From contig NZ_FODT01000019.1 of the NCBI RefSeq assembly GCF_900110435.1, positions 1 through 37,876 on the forward strand: 37,876 nucleotides of DNA, in the 5' to 3' direction. The translations under genes and the position numbers were made by a program. The notes beneath the pieces are model-generated. The model was not told where the DNA came from. It saw nothing but the letters and a program-made list of their open reading frames with translations, and made no database searches. The stretch is from Rhodopseudomonas pseudopalustris (lineage in GTDB: Bacteria > Pseudomonadota > Alphaproteobacteria > Rhizobiales > Xanthobacteraceae). The stretch's first letter is position 1; every line of letters begins with the position of its first letter. Shown here piece by piece: positions 17,409 through 25,680 of this stretch.

Positions 17409-17948
17409 TCAGGTCGGTTCGAGCACCGCGTCGCCCTTCTGCCAGTTGCAGGGGCACAACTCATCCGTCTGAAGAGCGTCAAGGACTCGCAGGACTTCGT
17501 GCGGATTGCGGCCGACGGAGAGGTCGTTGACCGAAACGAAGCGAATCACATTGTCCGGATCCACAATGAGGGTAGCGCGAAGGCAAACACCTTCCCGAGG
17601 GTGCAGCACGCCCAACGCGGTGCTGAATTCCCGCTTGAGGTCCGACAGCATCGGAAATGGCAATGTCTTCAAATCGGGATGCTGCTTACGCCAGGCAAGA
17701 TGGACATACTCGCTGTCAGTCGAAACGCCGTAGACGACTGCGTCACGCTCGGCGAATTCGCTATTCAACGCGCCAAAGGCAGCAATCTCGGTTGGACAGA
17801 CGAAGGTGAAGTCTTTCGGCCAGCAGAAAATGATCTTCCATTTCTCTGCGTTTGATCGATCGGTGATGCGTTGGAAAGCGTTCTTTGCGTCGACTGAGAC
17901 GACGGCCTGAAGGTCGAACGGAGGGAGTGTGCTTCCGATGGTCAACAT
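17409..17948 (-). CDS. ahpC: Peroxiredoxin AhpC
   Basis: A 179-residue typical 2-Cys peroxiredoxin that reduces H2O2, organic hydroperoxides and peroxynitrite. The peroxidatic Cys51 lies in FTFVCPTEI and the resolving region near the C-terminus is DELCPCNWQKG (Cys165, Cys167). The catalytic Arg lies in LRATLIVDPDN. This is the CPCxWQxG form normally recycled by AhpD rather than AhpF. It begins 2 bp after the ahpD frame and is followed by the helical protein, all on the minus strand. It looks intact, but its partner ahpD is frameshifted. Confidence 0.93.
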   Translation of the reverse strand: MLTIGSTLPPFDLQAVVSVDAKNAFQRITDRSNAEKWKIIFCWPKDFTFVCPTEIAAFGALNSEFAERDAVVYGVSTDSEYVHLAWRKQHPDLKTLPFPMLSDLKREFSTALGVLHPREGVCLRATLIVDPDNVIRFVSVNDLSVGRNPHEVLRVLDALQTDELCPCNWQKGDAVLEPT

Positions 17949-17950
17949 GC

Positions 17951-18551
17951 CTAGATCGAGTCCTTTGCGTGGTTGTTGTGGAGGGCGGAAGAAAGCGTTG
18001 GTTCGGCGGCAGCGCCTGGACGAAAGACGTCGAGGGTCGTCGCGGCGGCATGAATGACAGCCGCAATTCTGATGGCAGATTGAATGGCTTGCACGCCGGC
18101 CCCATGCTCCCGTGCACCGGTGGCGTGCGCCTTGATGCAGTCTTCACATCCCCTGACGGCGGAGGCGGCAAGACCGAACAATTCAAAGTCAGCTTGCGCG
18201 ACACGGTGTGTGACGAGACCGTTCATACGAAGCCCAGCCGGCAATCGCGACAGCTCATCGTCGCGCGCCATATGGATTGCGCGGGTAGTAGATGTTGGTC
18301 ATTGACATAATCGACGCTGCGGTACCCGCAGCTTCTATCGTGCTCGAATCCAGCACCTCAGCGGCAACAGATTCAATGGCCGGCATCAGAGATCCGTTGC
18401 GCGAAGCGATGGCGGCCGCAACTGCCACTCCCCATATCTGCTTGTCAGTGAGTACCGGCGCGCCGCCGGGACTTAAAATCGATCCGACGTTCAACCGCAC
18501 ATCGCGGGCAAAGTCGGGCAATTTCTGGCGGAGGGCAGCGATGCCTGTCAC
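17951..18551 (-). pseudogene. ahpD: Alkylhydroperoxidase AhpD, split by one-base frameshift
   Basis: The N-terminal half (18551 to about 18285) reads KLPDFARDVRLNVGSIL, LTDKQIWGVAVAAAIASRN and SIMSMTNIYYP; the C-terminal half (from about 18285) reads HMARDDELSRLPAGLRMN and FELFGLAASAVRGCEDC, then IKAHATGAREHG. The catalytic CxxC (CEDC) and following His are intact. One extra base in a GGG run at 18283-18285 (plus strand) separates the halves: removing it gives YYRAIHMARDDELSR, the normal family sequence. AhpD recycles AhpC. This is either a very recent inactivation or a sequencing error; no other lesion is visible. It overlaps the irr-like gene by 4 bp. Confidence 0.88.
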
Positions 18552-19105
18552 GTCGATATGCCTCCATTGCCAACGCGGTTTCTCACCGTCTTTAGTTTTG
18601 CTGAACCAGGGCGGACCGATTTAGCCAGGTCGATACGCCTCAAGCGAACGACAACATCGACCCGGGTGATGACATGGCCTTCCGGAGGTTCGGGCAGGCG
18701 GTCGAACCTCAATGATCCAGGCGGAATGTCGAAGATGCGTTTCTCCTCATCAACGAAGAAGTGGTGGTGATCGCCGGTCTCGGTGTCGAAATACGTAAGG
18801 TCTCTGCTGACCGAAACGCGATGCAAAAGTCCGGCTTCTGTGAACCTGTTCAGTGAATTGTAGACCGTGGCGAGCGAGATGCTCGTTCCGGCCTCGTGCG
18901 CCTCTTGGGTAAGGCTGCTCGCGGTGACATGGCGACGCGCTCCGGAGAACAGCAGGCACGCGAGGGCCAGACGCTGTCGCGTCGGAGGCAGGCCAACCCG
19001 CGCGAGTAGGTCACGCGCTGCGGAATAAGGAAGAGGTATGTTTGGGCCACCGAAAGGGATCGGAAGGTCAGCCTCAGCCTCTATCGGTCTGCAAAGTTGA
19101 TCCAT
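18548..19105 (-). CDS. Irr/PerR-like Fur-family regulator
   Basis: A 185-residue Fur-superfamily repressor, first gene of the peroxide operon. The winged helix is at about residues 36-100 (ARVGLPPTRQRLALACLLFS, SISLATVYNSLNRFTEAGLL), and the dimerisation domain has the DTETGDHHHFF His cluster and PPEGHVITRVDVVVRLRR, wording very close to Irr of Rhizobiales. It lacks the N-terminal GCPWHD haem-regulatory motif of Bradyrhizobium Irr; a lone CRP (Cys5-Arg-Pro) near the N-terminus might substitute. AGGATG precedes the ATG. Iron- or peroxide-dependent control of ahpD, ahpC and sodB is inferred from the operon. Confidence 0.82.
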   Translation of the reverse strand: MDQLCRPIEAEADLPIPFGGPNIPLPYSAARDLLARVGLPPTRQRLALACLLFSGARRHVTASSLTQEAHEAGTSISLATVYNSLNRFTEAGLLHRVSVSRDLTYFDTETGDHHHFFVDEEKRIFDIPPGSLRFDRLPEPPEGHVITRVDVVVRLRRIDLAKSVRPGSAKLKTVRNRVGNGGIST

Positions 19106-20019
19106 GAGACATCCTGATAGTTCGGTTCGGGAATCTTATTGAGATTAAGTCGCAATTGCAATAGGAGATTGTGGGAGAGATGCGGTCCCGCGCCTTTCTA
19201 TAAAGAACGGTGGGTGCGGTCTGCCGCTAAGCGAAATAGTCATCGTTCCGGCCAATCCGGGCCTTTGATGGATATGATTTACCAAGCAGGCGTAAGATCG
19301 GCCGCCGCGACGCCGGCATTGCCGGCTCGCGAAGGGACCCTTCTCGCAACTTCAAGAACAAGCGCGCCGCCATTCCCATACGACCACAGGACCTTGGTCA
19401 GCCGACCCTATCAGTCGCGGGAACGTGAAGGCTGGCCCGAGAACGATGGGGATGAAGATGATCCTGCGCGAGGGGCCGCCAGCCCGTCGAGCCTCTCCGG
19501 AGATCCCTGTGGCTGGTTGTCACCCAGACGCGGCAAGCCCGTTCGAAATCAGACATGGCCGATCAGTTCCGCGATACCGACTTAACAGCGCCGGACGGTT
19601 CCCGGGATCGACGCGAACGCGATGACCACGTGCCAGCTCGACCTCTATTCCGCCGGGACCGGGGCTTCGCCGCAGATGCGTTCATCGGCGGCGCGGGCAC
19701 AGCAAGCGGAACTAAGTTCGGCGAAGGCGTAGCAGGTCTGGCTCCTCTTCTTTGTCCCGAGCGGCGTCCCCGAACCACCAGGCTCGTCTAAAAACGATGC
19801 CCTCCCGCCGCCGCGGACACAGAAGTCCTTATATCACTGCCTCTGCTAGCATCGCGCGATTGTTGTTCGTACCGGTGCGCGCTCGCCACGACCACGTTAG
19901 GTAGCCTTTCGGTCCAGACTTAGTGTCGAATACAACCTCAACCACGGCCAACTCGATCCAGTTTGAGCTAGTACGCCGCATGAGGCGGCCGTCACCGAGT
20001 ACTCACCATCATCTCTTCT
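19106..20019. other. Gene-poor stretch between irr-like gene and ble
   Basis: About 900 bp. Plus frames at 19139-19585 and 19555-19791 have no domain and unusual composition; I do not support them as genes. Downstream of ble, where Tn5 carries the streptomycin gene, nothing similar is seen. Confidence 0.45.
19152..19159. promoter_or_regulatory. Small palindrome upstream of the irr-like gene
   Basis: GCAATTGC, flanked by AT-rich sequence (ATTGAGATTAAGTC on one side, AATAGGAG on the other), lies about 47 bp upstream of the start. It could be part of a Fur/Irr-type operator, but it does not match a consensus I can name with certainty. Confidence 0.3.
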
Positions 20020-20382
20020 CTAAGGGTTCGCAATTAGCCGGAGCAGTGTCCCGTCCAGGTCTATCAAGGCAGCCATTATCCCGCCGCACTCTTGGGCTTT
20101 CGGAGCATGGAGGCGCGGGTTGCCGTTGGCTGATTCCGGGATACCAGCGGCTTTGCACTGGGCGTAGAACTCGGCGAGATGATCCAGCCGGAGGCAGCAG
20201 CTGAACCAACTTGTCAATGGATCGAGCTCCGGGTAGGCAAAGAACTCCAACACAAGACCTTCGCGCTCGAGTATCATCCAACCCGTGTCCCGAAACCCCG
20301 CTCGGAACCCCAATCGCTCGTAGAACGCAATCGTGGCGTCGAAGTCCCTGGACGGCAGGTTGGGTGTCGCATGATCCGTCAT
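20020..20382 (-). CDS. ble: Bleomycin-binding resistance protein (VOC fold), Tn5 Ble homologue
   Basis: A 120-residue VOC-fold protein that sequesters bleomycin-type glycopeptides. It follows Tn5 Ble along its whole length: MTDHATPNLPSRDFD, AFYERLGF, SWFSCCLRLDHLAEFY and MAALIDLDGTLLRLI. The ATG at 20382 is preferred over an upstream frame start because AGGGGATC lies before it and the Tn5 protein starts at this point. It lies 23 bp downstream of the aminoglycoside kinase gene, as in Tn5, and is intact. Confidence 0.9.
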   Translation of the reverse strand: MTDHATPNLPSRDFDATIAFYERLGFRAGFRDTGWMILEREGLVLEFFAYPELDPLTSWFSCCLRLDHLAEFYAQCKAAGIPESANGNPRLHAPKAQECGGIMAALIDLDGTLLRLIANP

Positions 20383-20405
20383 CAAAGATCCCCTAAGCGT
20401 CTCTG

Positions 20406-21199
20406 TCAGTAGAATTCGTCGAGCAGCCGATAGAAAGCCACACGGTCTGGATCGAGCCGACCAACCCCGTAGCTGTCTAGGAAGGGTCCGACCCATTCGT
20501 TGCCCAGCTCTTCCGCAATGTCGCGAGTGGCGAGTGCCAGATCCTGGTAGCAGTCAGCCAGTCCCAGACGGCCGCAATCGATTAAGCCGGAGAAGCGGCC
20601 ATTCTCGACCATGATGTTCGGCACGCACGCATCGCCATGCGTGACGACCAGATCCTCATGAGCTGGCCAACGGCCTTGGAGTCGAGCGAACAGCACAGCC
20701 GGCTCAAGCGCCTGGTGCTCCTGATCAAGGTCATCCTGATCGACAAGCCCCCCTCCATCCGCGCGCGTGCCCGCTCGATACGATGTTCCGCTCTATGGTC
20801 GAATGGGCAGGTGACGGGATCAAGCCCATGCAGCTGCCGGAAGACATCGGCCATGATTGTGACCTTATCGGCCGAATCGAGCCGGGACGACAGCAGGTCC
20901 TCTCCGGGCACGGCACTCAACAGCAGCCAGTCACGTCCCCCTTCATGGGCGGCATCGAGCACTCGGGGGCAGGGGAGGCCAGTCGTCCCAAGCCATCGCA
21001 GACGCGCCGCCTCGTCCTGCAACTCACTCAATGGGCCAGCCAGTTCGGTCTTGATGAACAGAGTTGGTTTTCCCGGCGCCGCGAGGCGGAATACGGCTGC
21101 TTCCGAGCAGCCGCTGGTCTGTTGCGCCCACTCGTAGGCAGCCAGCTCTTCCCTCCACGAGGTTGGCGATTGAACGCTCATGCCTTCTTCATCAAACAT
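20406..21199 (-). pseudogene. Aminoglycoside 3'-phosphotransferase, APH(3')-II-like, frameshifted
   Basis: Read across one frameshift this is a full-length homologue of Tn5 neomycin phosphotransferase. The N-terminal part (from 21199) has [34 protein letters not shown] and [18 protein letters not shown]; the C-terminal part has [19 protein letters not shown] (catalytic Asp in HGDxxxxN) and [10 protein letters not shown] (Mg-binding Asp), ending [10 protein letters not shown]. The frame breaks in a run of six G (20748-20753, C on the plus strand); a seventh G would restore [10 protein letters not shown] as in the family. The family phosphorylates kanamycin/neomycin. By eye it is clearly diverged from Tn5, so it is not a recent Tn5 insertion. 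Confidence 0.9.
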
Positions 21200-21259
21200 T
21201 TCAAACCTTTGTTTCTGATCCGCTGGACCGGCCAGCCGAATCCTTGGCTAGCTAGTGTA

Positions 21260-21344
21260 TTCAGCCGTCTGCACTTCCGTAGCGAATTAAACGGACATGG
21301 GAGCGGTCGGCCTCGAGCTTCTGCCGCAACTGGACCTTATAGAT
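21260..21344 (-). pseudogene. Response-regulator-like (KdpE/OmpR type) fragment, left of the IS21 element
   Basis: With the IS21 element and one copy of its target duplication removed, the minus strand reads continuously NPRIYKVQLRQKLEADRSH across the insertion point, then RLIRYGSADG and a stop. It resembles the recognition helix end and wing of KdpE/OmpR regulators (YLRIYVxxLRQKLEADPxxPRLI). The part left of the IS begins with YKVQLRQ. Only the C-terminal ~30 residues are recognisable and upstream sequence contains stops, so the gene was already broken. Confidence 0.45.
21337..21344. repeat. Target-site duplication, left copy
   Basis: TTATAGAT, identical to 23968-23975 on the other side of the IS21-family element. 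Confidence 0.92.
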
Positions 21345-21376
21345 TGCTGATTCCTGCTCAAGCCGCCCATCAAAAC

Positions 21377-21440
21377 GGAATGATGTCGCCCACCATTACG
21401 AGATGATGCCGCCCACGGGAACGGGATGATCCCGCCCGGG
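21377..21440. repeat. Sub-terminal repeats of IS21, left end
   Basis: Three copies of a GGRATGATNYCGCCC-type unit (near 21377, 21400 and 21423) spaced about 23 bp. They match those at the right end in inverse orientation and are presumed transposase-binding sites. Confidence 0.75.
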
Positions 21441-21512
21441 TCTGGAACGGCGACGAGCTCCCCCCGCTGGCCTGTTTAAGGTCGCTGCTTTGGCAATCCC
21501 AAGGAGCGATCG

Positions 21513-23063
21513 ATGCCAGCGGAGAGAGTTGCGATGCGCCAGGCGCGCGAGATCATTCGTTTGAAGTTTTCCGCCGGGGTCTCGACCCGCGAGATCGGGC
21601 GACGTCTCGGGCTCGCGCCTTCGACGGTTCGAGAGACCTTGAATCGCCTGGCAAGCGCCGGCCTTGTTTGGCCATTGCCGGAAGGAATGGGCGACACCGA
21701 GCTGGAGGCGGCGCTTTACGCCAACCGCAGGAGCAAACGGGGTCATCGCCGCCACCCCGAGCCGGATTGGCCCGCGGTGCAACGGGATTTGAAGCGCAAG
21801 CACGTCACGCTGCTGATTGTCTGGGATGAATACATCGCCGCGAACCCTGGCGGTTACAGCTATTCGCGGTTTTGCGAGCTTTATCGCGGCTTTGAATCGA
21901 AGCTGTCGCCGACGATGCGGCAGACCCATGCCGCCGGCGAACGGCTGTTCGTGGACTATGCGGGTGATGGTGTGCCGGTCGTGGTCGATCGACTGACCGG
22001 CGAAATCCGGAACGCGCAAATCTTCGTCGCGGTGCTGGGCGCGTCGAGCTTCACGTTCGCGCATGCGGGCTGGACCCAAGCGCTTCCGGACTGGATCGAT
22101 GCCCATGTCCGTGCGCTGGAGGCGATCGGCGGTGTTCCGCATTTGCTGGTGCCGGACAATACCAAAACCGCAGTCATCAAGGCCTGTCTCTACGATCCGC
22201 AGGTCAACCGCACTTACGCCGAGATGGCGGTGCACTACGACACTGCTATCCTTCCGGCGCGGCCGAGGCGACCACGGGACAAAGCCAAAGTTGAGCAGGC
22301 AGTTCTTATCGTCGAGAGATGGCTTCTCGGGCGGCTGCGGCATCGGATCTTCTACAGTTTGGCGGATGTCAACGCGGCGATCGCCGAGTTGGTGACGCAG
22401 CTCAACGAAGTCTGCCCGATCCGCCGGCTCGGCGTGACGCGCCGACAATTGCTCGAGCAGATTGATCGCCCGGCACTGAAGCTGTTGCCGACAGAGCCTT
22501 ACGAGTTCTCGGAATGGCGCGGCTGTCGCGTCGGCATCGATTATCACATCGAAGTCGCCGCCCATTACTACAGCGTACCGCATCGCTTCGCCCGCGCCGA
22601 AGTTGACGCGCGTCTGACCGCGCGGACGGTCGAGATCTTCCTCAAGGGAGAACGGATCGCCGCACACCTGCGTGGGGCCGGCAATCACAAGCACACCACC
22701 ATCACCGAGCACATGCCCTCCAGCCACCGGCGATACGCCGGTTGGACGATCGAGCGCATCCGCGCCGACGCCCGTCTGATCGGTCCGGCGACCGCGGCGC
22801 TGTGTGAACTGATCCTGGAACAGCGTCCGCATCCGGAACAGGGCTTTCGTGCCTGTCTGGGCGTCGTTCGGCTGGCCCGTCCTTATGGCGCCGAGCGCCT
22901 CGAAGCCGCCGCCGAACGCGCCATCGACATCGGCGCGCGCACTTACGGCTCGGTCAAATCCATCCTCGACAACCACCTCGACCGGCGATCCGCGCAAAAG
23001 CGCGCCACGGACGGAACGCCGATCCTGCACCCCAACATCCGTGGTCCGCGCTACTACAATTAG
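21513..23063 (+). CDS. istA: IS21-family transposase IstA
   Basis: A 516-residue transposase. An N-terminal HTH lies at about residues 25-45 (TREIGRRLGLAPSTVRETL), followed by the rve DDE core with Asp148 (FVDYAGDGVPVV), Asp215 (LVPDNTKTAV) and Glu261 (KAKVEQAVL), and a C-terminal Mu-transposase-like beta domain with YHIEVAAHYYSVPHRF. An AAGGAG site stands 7 bases before the ATG. The element also has a 544-residue antisense frame, which is a composition artefact. It is complete and probably functional. Confidence 0.95.
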   Translation: MPAERVAMRQAREIIRLKFSAGVSTREIGRRLGLAPSTVRETLNRLASAGLVWPLPEGMGDTELEAALYANRRSKRGHRRHPEPDWPAVQRDLKRKHVTLLIVWDEYIAANPGGYSYSRFCELYRGFESKLSPTMRQTHAAGERLFVDYAGDGVPVVVDRLTGEIRNAQIFVAVLGASSFTFAHAGWTQALPDWIDAHVRALEAIGGVPHLLVPDNTKTAVIKACLYDPQVNRTYAEMAVHYDTAILPARPRRPRDKAKVEQAVLIVERWLLGRLRHRIFYSLADVNAAIAELVTQLNEVCPIRRLGVTRRQLLEQIDRPALKLLPTEPYEFSEWRGCRVGIDYHIEVAAHYYSVPHRFARAEVDARLTARTVEIFLKGERIAAHLRGAGNHKHTTITEHMPSSHRRYAGWTIERIRADARLIGPATAALCELILEQRPHPEQGFRACLGVVRLARPYGAERLEAAAERAIDIGARTYGSVKSILDNHLDRRSAQKRATDGTPILHPNIRGPRYYN

Positions 23064-23074
23064 GAGAACCGATC

Positions 23075-23821
23075 TTGCTCAAACATCCAACCCTCGATCA
23101 GCTGTACGCGCTTGGCCTGCATGGCATGGCCAAGGCCTTCGTTGAAATCGCAGCCTCCGGTGAAGCCGACAGCCTCGGCCACCACGAATGGCTGGGACTA
23201 CTACTTGATCGCGAGGTCTCCTTACGCCAGGACAAACGCCTCGCCGGACGGCTGCGCGTCGCCAAATTACGCCAGCAGGCCTGCGTCGAGGATGTCGACT
23301 ATCGCAGTCCTCGCGGCCTCGATCGCGTCCTGTTCCAGAAGCTCGTCGAGGGCGAATGGATCGGCGCCCACGACAATCTGGCGCTGATTGGTCCAACCGG
23401 CGTCGGCAAAAGTTGGCTGGCCTCGGCGCTCGGCCACAAGGCCTGCCGGGACAACCGGTCAGTCTTCTACCAGCGCGTGCCTCGGCTGTTCGAGGAGCTT
23501 GCGCTGGCGCGCGGCGATGGCCGCCATCCCAGGCTGCTGCGCAACCTCGGCCGTGCCGACCTGTTGATCCTCGATGATTGGGGCCTGGAGCCGCTTGACG
23601 CCGCCGCCCGGCACGATCTCCTGGAAATCCTCGAAGAACGCTACGGCCGCCGCTCCACCATGATCACGTCCCAGCTTCCCGTCGATCGCTGGCACGAAAT
23701 CATCGGCGATCCCACTTACGCCGACGCCATCCTCGACCGTCTCGTCCACAACGCCCACCGCATCGAACTCGACGGCGAAAGCATGCGGCGCACCCGAGCA
23801 AAACAATCGAGAAAAGATTGA
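23075..23821 (+). CDS. istB: IS21-family helper ATPase IstB
   Basis: A 248-residue AAA+ ATPase of the DnaC/IstB type that regulates IstA target choice. Walker A is GPTGVGKSW (about residues 106-114) and Walker B is LLILDDWGL (about 166-174), with the sensor region TSQLPVDRWHE. The start is TTG with TAGGAGAACC before it, 11 bp after the istA stop. It is complete. Confidence 0.94.
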   Translation: MLKHPTLDQLYALGLHGMAKAFVEIAASGEADSLGHHEWLGLLLDREVSLRQDKRLAGRLRVAKLRQQACVEDVDYRSPRGLDRVLFQKLVEGEWIGAHDNLALIGPTGVGKSWLASALGHKACRDNRSVFYQRVPRLFEELALARGDGRHPRLLRNLGRADLLILDDWGLEPLDAAARHDLLEILEERYGRRSTMITSQLPVDRWHEIIGDPTYADAILDRLVHNAHRIELDGESMRRTRAKQSRKD

Positions 23822-23872
23822 CCGACCACCATCGCCGGTGACACAAATCCATCGGCCAGCGAGGCTCGCACC

Positions 23873-23937
23873 CCGGGCGGCATCATCCCGTTACGGTGGG
23901 CGACATCATCCAGGAATCCCGGGCGGTATCATCCCGT
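23873..23937. repeat. Sub-terminal repeats of IS21, right end
   Basis: Three inverse copies of the left-end unit (CCGGGCGGCATCATCCCG and two variants) between istB and the right terminal repeat. Confidence 0.75.
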
Positions 23938-23967
23938 TTTACCCGGACGGCTTCATCGGAATCGGCA

Positions 23968-23975
23968 TTATAGAT
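23968..23975. repeat. Target-site duplication, right copy
   Basis: TTATAGAT, identical to the left copy at 21337-21344. Confidence 0.92.
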
Positions 23976-24290
23976 GCGAGGATTGTGCCCGCGTTGCTAG
24001 CATTCAGCGTCGTCGACCAGCGCGAGTATGCCTACGAACGACCAGGGAAGGCCGCAAAGGCGGCAGCCATAGGGGAGGGGTGGTCGTCAAGATGCAATCA
24101 ACCATGTTGCAGCCACTCGCTTCTGTGATCGGTATGGGTTCTCGCCGCCGGCGGGTGCGATCGCAATCTCTATCTCTGCAGGGCGATGCTCAGGAATTGC
24201 CTTGTTCTGGGCCTGACAGGTGCTAGAGAACCACAGCGTTGGTGACACGTTTTGGAGCGGTCCGTTTGCCACGGCTGAGGCGTAGCGAGG
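23976..24290. other. Short decayed stretch right of the IS21 element
   Basis: The first ~50 bp continue the response-regulator-like fragment on the minus strand (VGILALVDDAEC, stop, QRGHNPRI). The rest shows no gene. Confidence 0.35.
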
Positions 24291-24590
24291 CTAATCGAGC
24301 AAGCGGCGAGCCTCGCTGTTGATCGTCAGGTCGATCGCAGTACCCTGGTCGTCCCCGTCGCCGATGAACCAAGCCGCCGAAAGGCCCGTCCAAACAATAA
24401 TCCAGGAAAGAAGCCGCGCGGGCTCCATCCCCGTCGCGACGATCACAACCTTCGGCCGGGCCTCGAGCTGACCCGGCAGGATCGCAAGCGGTCGGCTGGG
24501 ATCACTGAGGTCAGAATTCGTAAAGATATTAGCGTAGTCGAAAGTTCGTTCACCCAGCAGCCCATGAGGGTCGATCACCGCTGACCTGAG
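24291..24590 (-). pseudogene. Streptomycin 6-phosphotransferase, APH(6)-I type, C-terminal fragment
   Basis: The minus frame reads AVIDPHGLLGERTFDYANIF, then DLSDPSRPLAILPGQLEAR, RLLSWIIVWTGLSAAWFIGD and ARRLLD with a stop at 24291. This matches the last ~95 residues of the streptomycin kinase of Tn5 (aph(6)-Ic) almost word for word, including the Mg-binding Asp in IDPHGLLGE. The N-terminal two thirds with the ATP site and HGDLH loop are lost; near 24590-24640 the sequence becomes an IS3-type remnant. It is on the same strand as the kinase/ble pair but upstream of them, unlike the order in Tn5. Confidence 0.9.
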
Positions 24591-24649
24591 CCCCGCCAAT
24601 TCCTCCAAGAATGGGTAGAGTCCATCACCTCGGAAGGGATGGACCCAGG

Positions 24650-24823
24650 AAGCCAAGTCGGTTCACGGAAGAGCATATCATCGGGATTCTTCGGGAGCAG
24701 GAGGCGGGAGCGGCGACGGCCGACGTCTGCCGCAAGCACGGGATCTCGAGCGCGACGTTTTACAAACGGAAGGCGAAGTACGGCGGCCTTGAGGTCTCCG
24801 ACGCCCGGCGATTGAACGCGCCG
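24650..24823 (+). pseudogene. IS3-family OrfA fragment
   Basis: The frame [54 protein letters not shown] is the OrfA helix-turn-helix of an IS3 (IS407/IS51-like) element different from the complete one at 12589. It ends abruptly at about 24823. It appears to be the insertion that truncated the aph(6) gene. Confidence 0.85.
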
Positions 24824-25120
24824 GACATCGCGCAGGCTGAGCAGTTCCTCGCCCACCCAGGAATGGTAGATCACCGCATCCCATGACAGACCGCCGCGCC
24901 CGCCGAAACAACGCGAAAAATCTTGTTGTTCCGGTTAGAAACTCGATCCGATATGCGCAGTCGCATTTCTCGTCGCCGTTCCGCCTTTCGTTACACTGAT
25001 GCCCCCAAAAAACCCATAGCTACGCTGCAGCATCCGCGCGGAAGCGCATGCCACATCGATCCGGCGGCGAACGCCGCCGCCGGGATTATCGGATAGCGAT
25101 GCTTCGGCACCGCCGTTGCG
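24824..25120. other. Decayed junction sequence
   Basis: Two unassigned minus-strand fragments show coding character: DAVIYHSWVGEELLSLRDVR near 24880-24820, and YGFFGGISVTKGGTATRNAT...HIGSSF ending at a stop 24935-24937. The latter could be the C-terminal strand of an outer-membrane barrel (terminal Phe). Neither has a start. Confidence 0.3.
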
Positions 25121-25573
25121 TTACTTGGCGGCCTGCCAGGCCGGCGCGATCGATATCTTCGGCGCCGCGACCAGCAACAGTTCGACTGGCCCATTGCCGG
25201 TGCGCGCGAAATGCTTCGGATCATTTTCGCGGAAGATGATGACCCCGCCGGGCGCGACGGTTTTCAACGCGGCGTCATCGAATTTGTCGCCAAGCCCGAC
25301 CTTGAAATCTCCCGACAACACCGTGACGATGGCAACTTTGCCTACCGGATGCGGATGCGGCGGAATATCCGCATTGGCGGGAAGCGAGACGCGCGCCGAG
25401 ACGGTATCGCCGCCCTGGAGGAATGGACGCGACGTGACCTTTTGCGGCGAGGTCGTCGCCGGCAATGCATTGATAGCCGCTGCATCCAGCGTGAACAGAC
25501 TTTGCGCTTGCGCGCCCGTTGCCATCATTAGCTGCGTTGCTGCACCCAGCGAAGCGACTGTCATTCTGATCAT
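25121..25573 (-). CDS. Secreted cupin-domain protein
   Basis: A 150-residue protein with a signal peptide (MIRMTVASLGAATQLMMATG, cleavage near AQAQS) and one cupin barrel. The first cupin motif is PPHPHPVGKVAIVTVLSGDF and the second is PGGVIIFRENDPKHFARTG. The start at 25573 is chosen over 25636 because AAGGAAGG precedes it and the signal peptide begins there. A candidate NsrR operator lies about 108 bp upstream (25681-25705), suggesting nitric oxide control. The ligand is unknown; the His residues (HPHP, KHF) suggest metal binding in the periplasm. It is intact. Confidence 0.82.
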   Translation of the reverse strand: MIRMTVASLGAATQLMMATGAQAQSLFTLDAAAINALPATTSPQKVTSRPFLQGGDTVSARVSLPANADIPPHPHPVGKVAIVTVLSGDFKVGLGDKFDDAALKTVAPGGVIIFRENDPKHFARTGNGPVELLLVAAPKISIAPAWQAAK

Positions 25574-25680
25574 GTCCGTACCTTCCTTGTTGGATGATGT
25601 TTCGCGAACGCGATTGTCCGCGGTTCGACGCGTCATCGGACTCGACAGTGCGCGTCGTCAGTCAATTTTGATTCATTCTT

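Larger units (their letters stand above)
21345..23967 (+). mobile_element. Complete IS21-family element, 2,623 bp
   Basis: The ends are inverted (TGCTGATTCCTGCTCAAG at 21345; TGCCGATTCCGATGAAG reading in from 23967) and each carries three sub-terminal copies of a GGGATGATNCCGCCC-type repeat, the multiple transposase-binding sites of IS21. It contains istA and istB with a 11-bp spacer. The perfect 8-bp flanking duplication and intact genes show a recent insertion. The insertion is 145 bp upstream of the aminoglycoside kinase start, so IS sequence may affect that gene's transcription. Confidence 0.95.

Noticed and set aside
19139-19585. 148-residue plus frame upstream of the irr-like gene
   Set aside because: It starts in the promoter region of a divergent gene and has no recognisable domain.
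21396-23030. 544-residue minus-strand frame antisense to istA
   Set aside because: It lies wholly over the intact IstA gene, has no domain, and its Arg/Gly-rich composition is what the GC-rich third-position bias of the real gene produces on the other strand.
21345-23967. CRISPR-like reading of the repeated GATGATNCCGCCC units
   Set aside because: Only three imperfect units at each IS end, in inverted orientation, as expected for IS21 transposase-binding sites.
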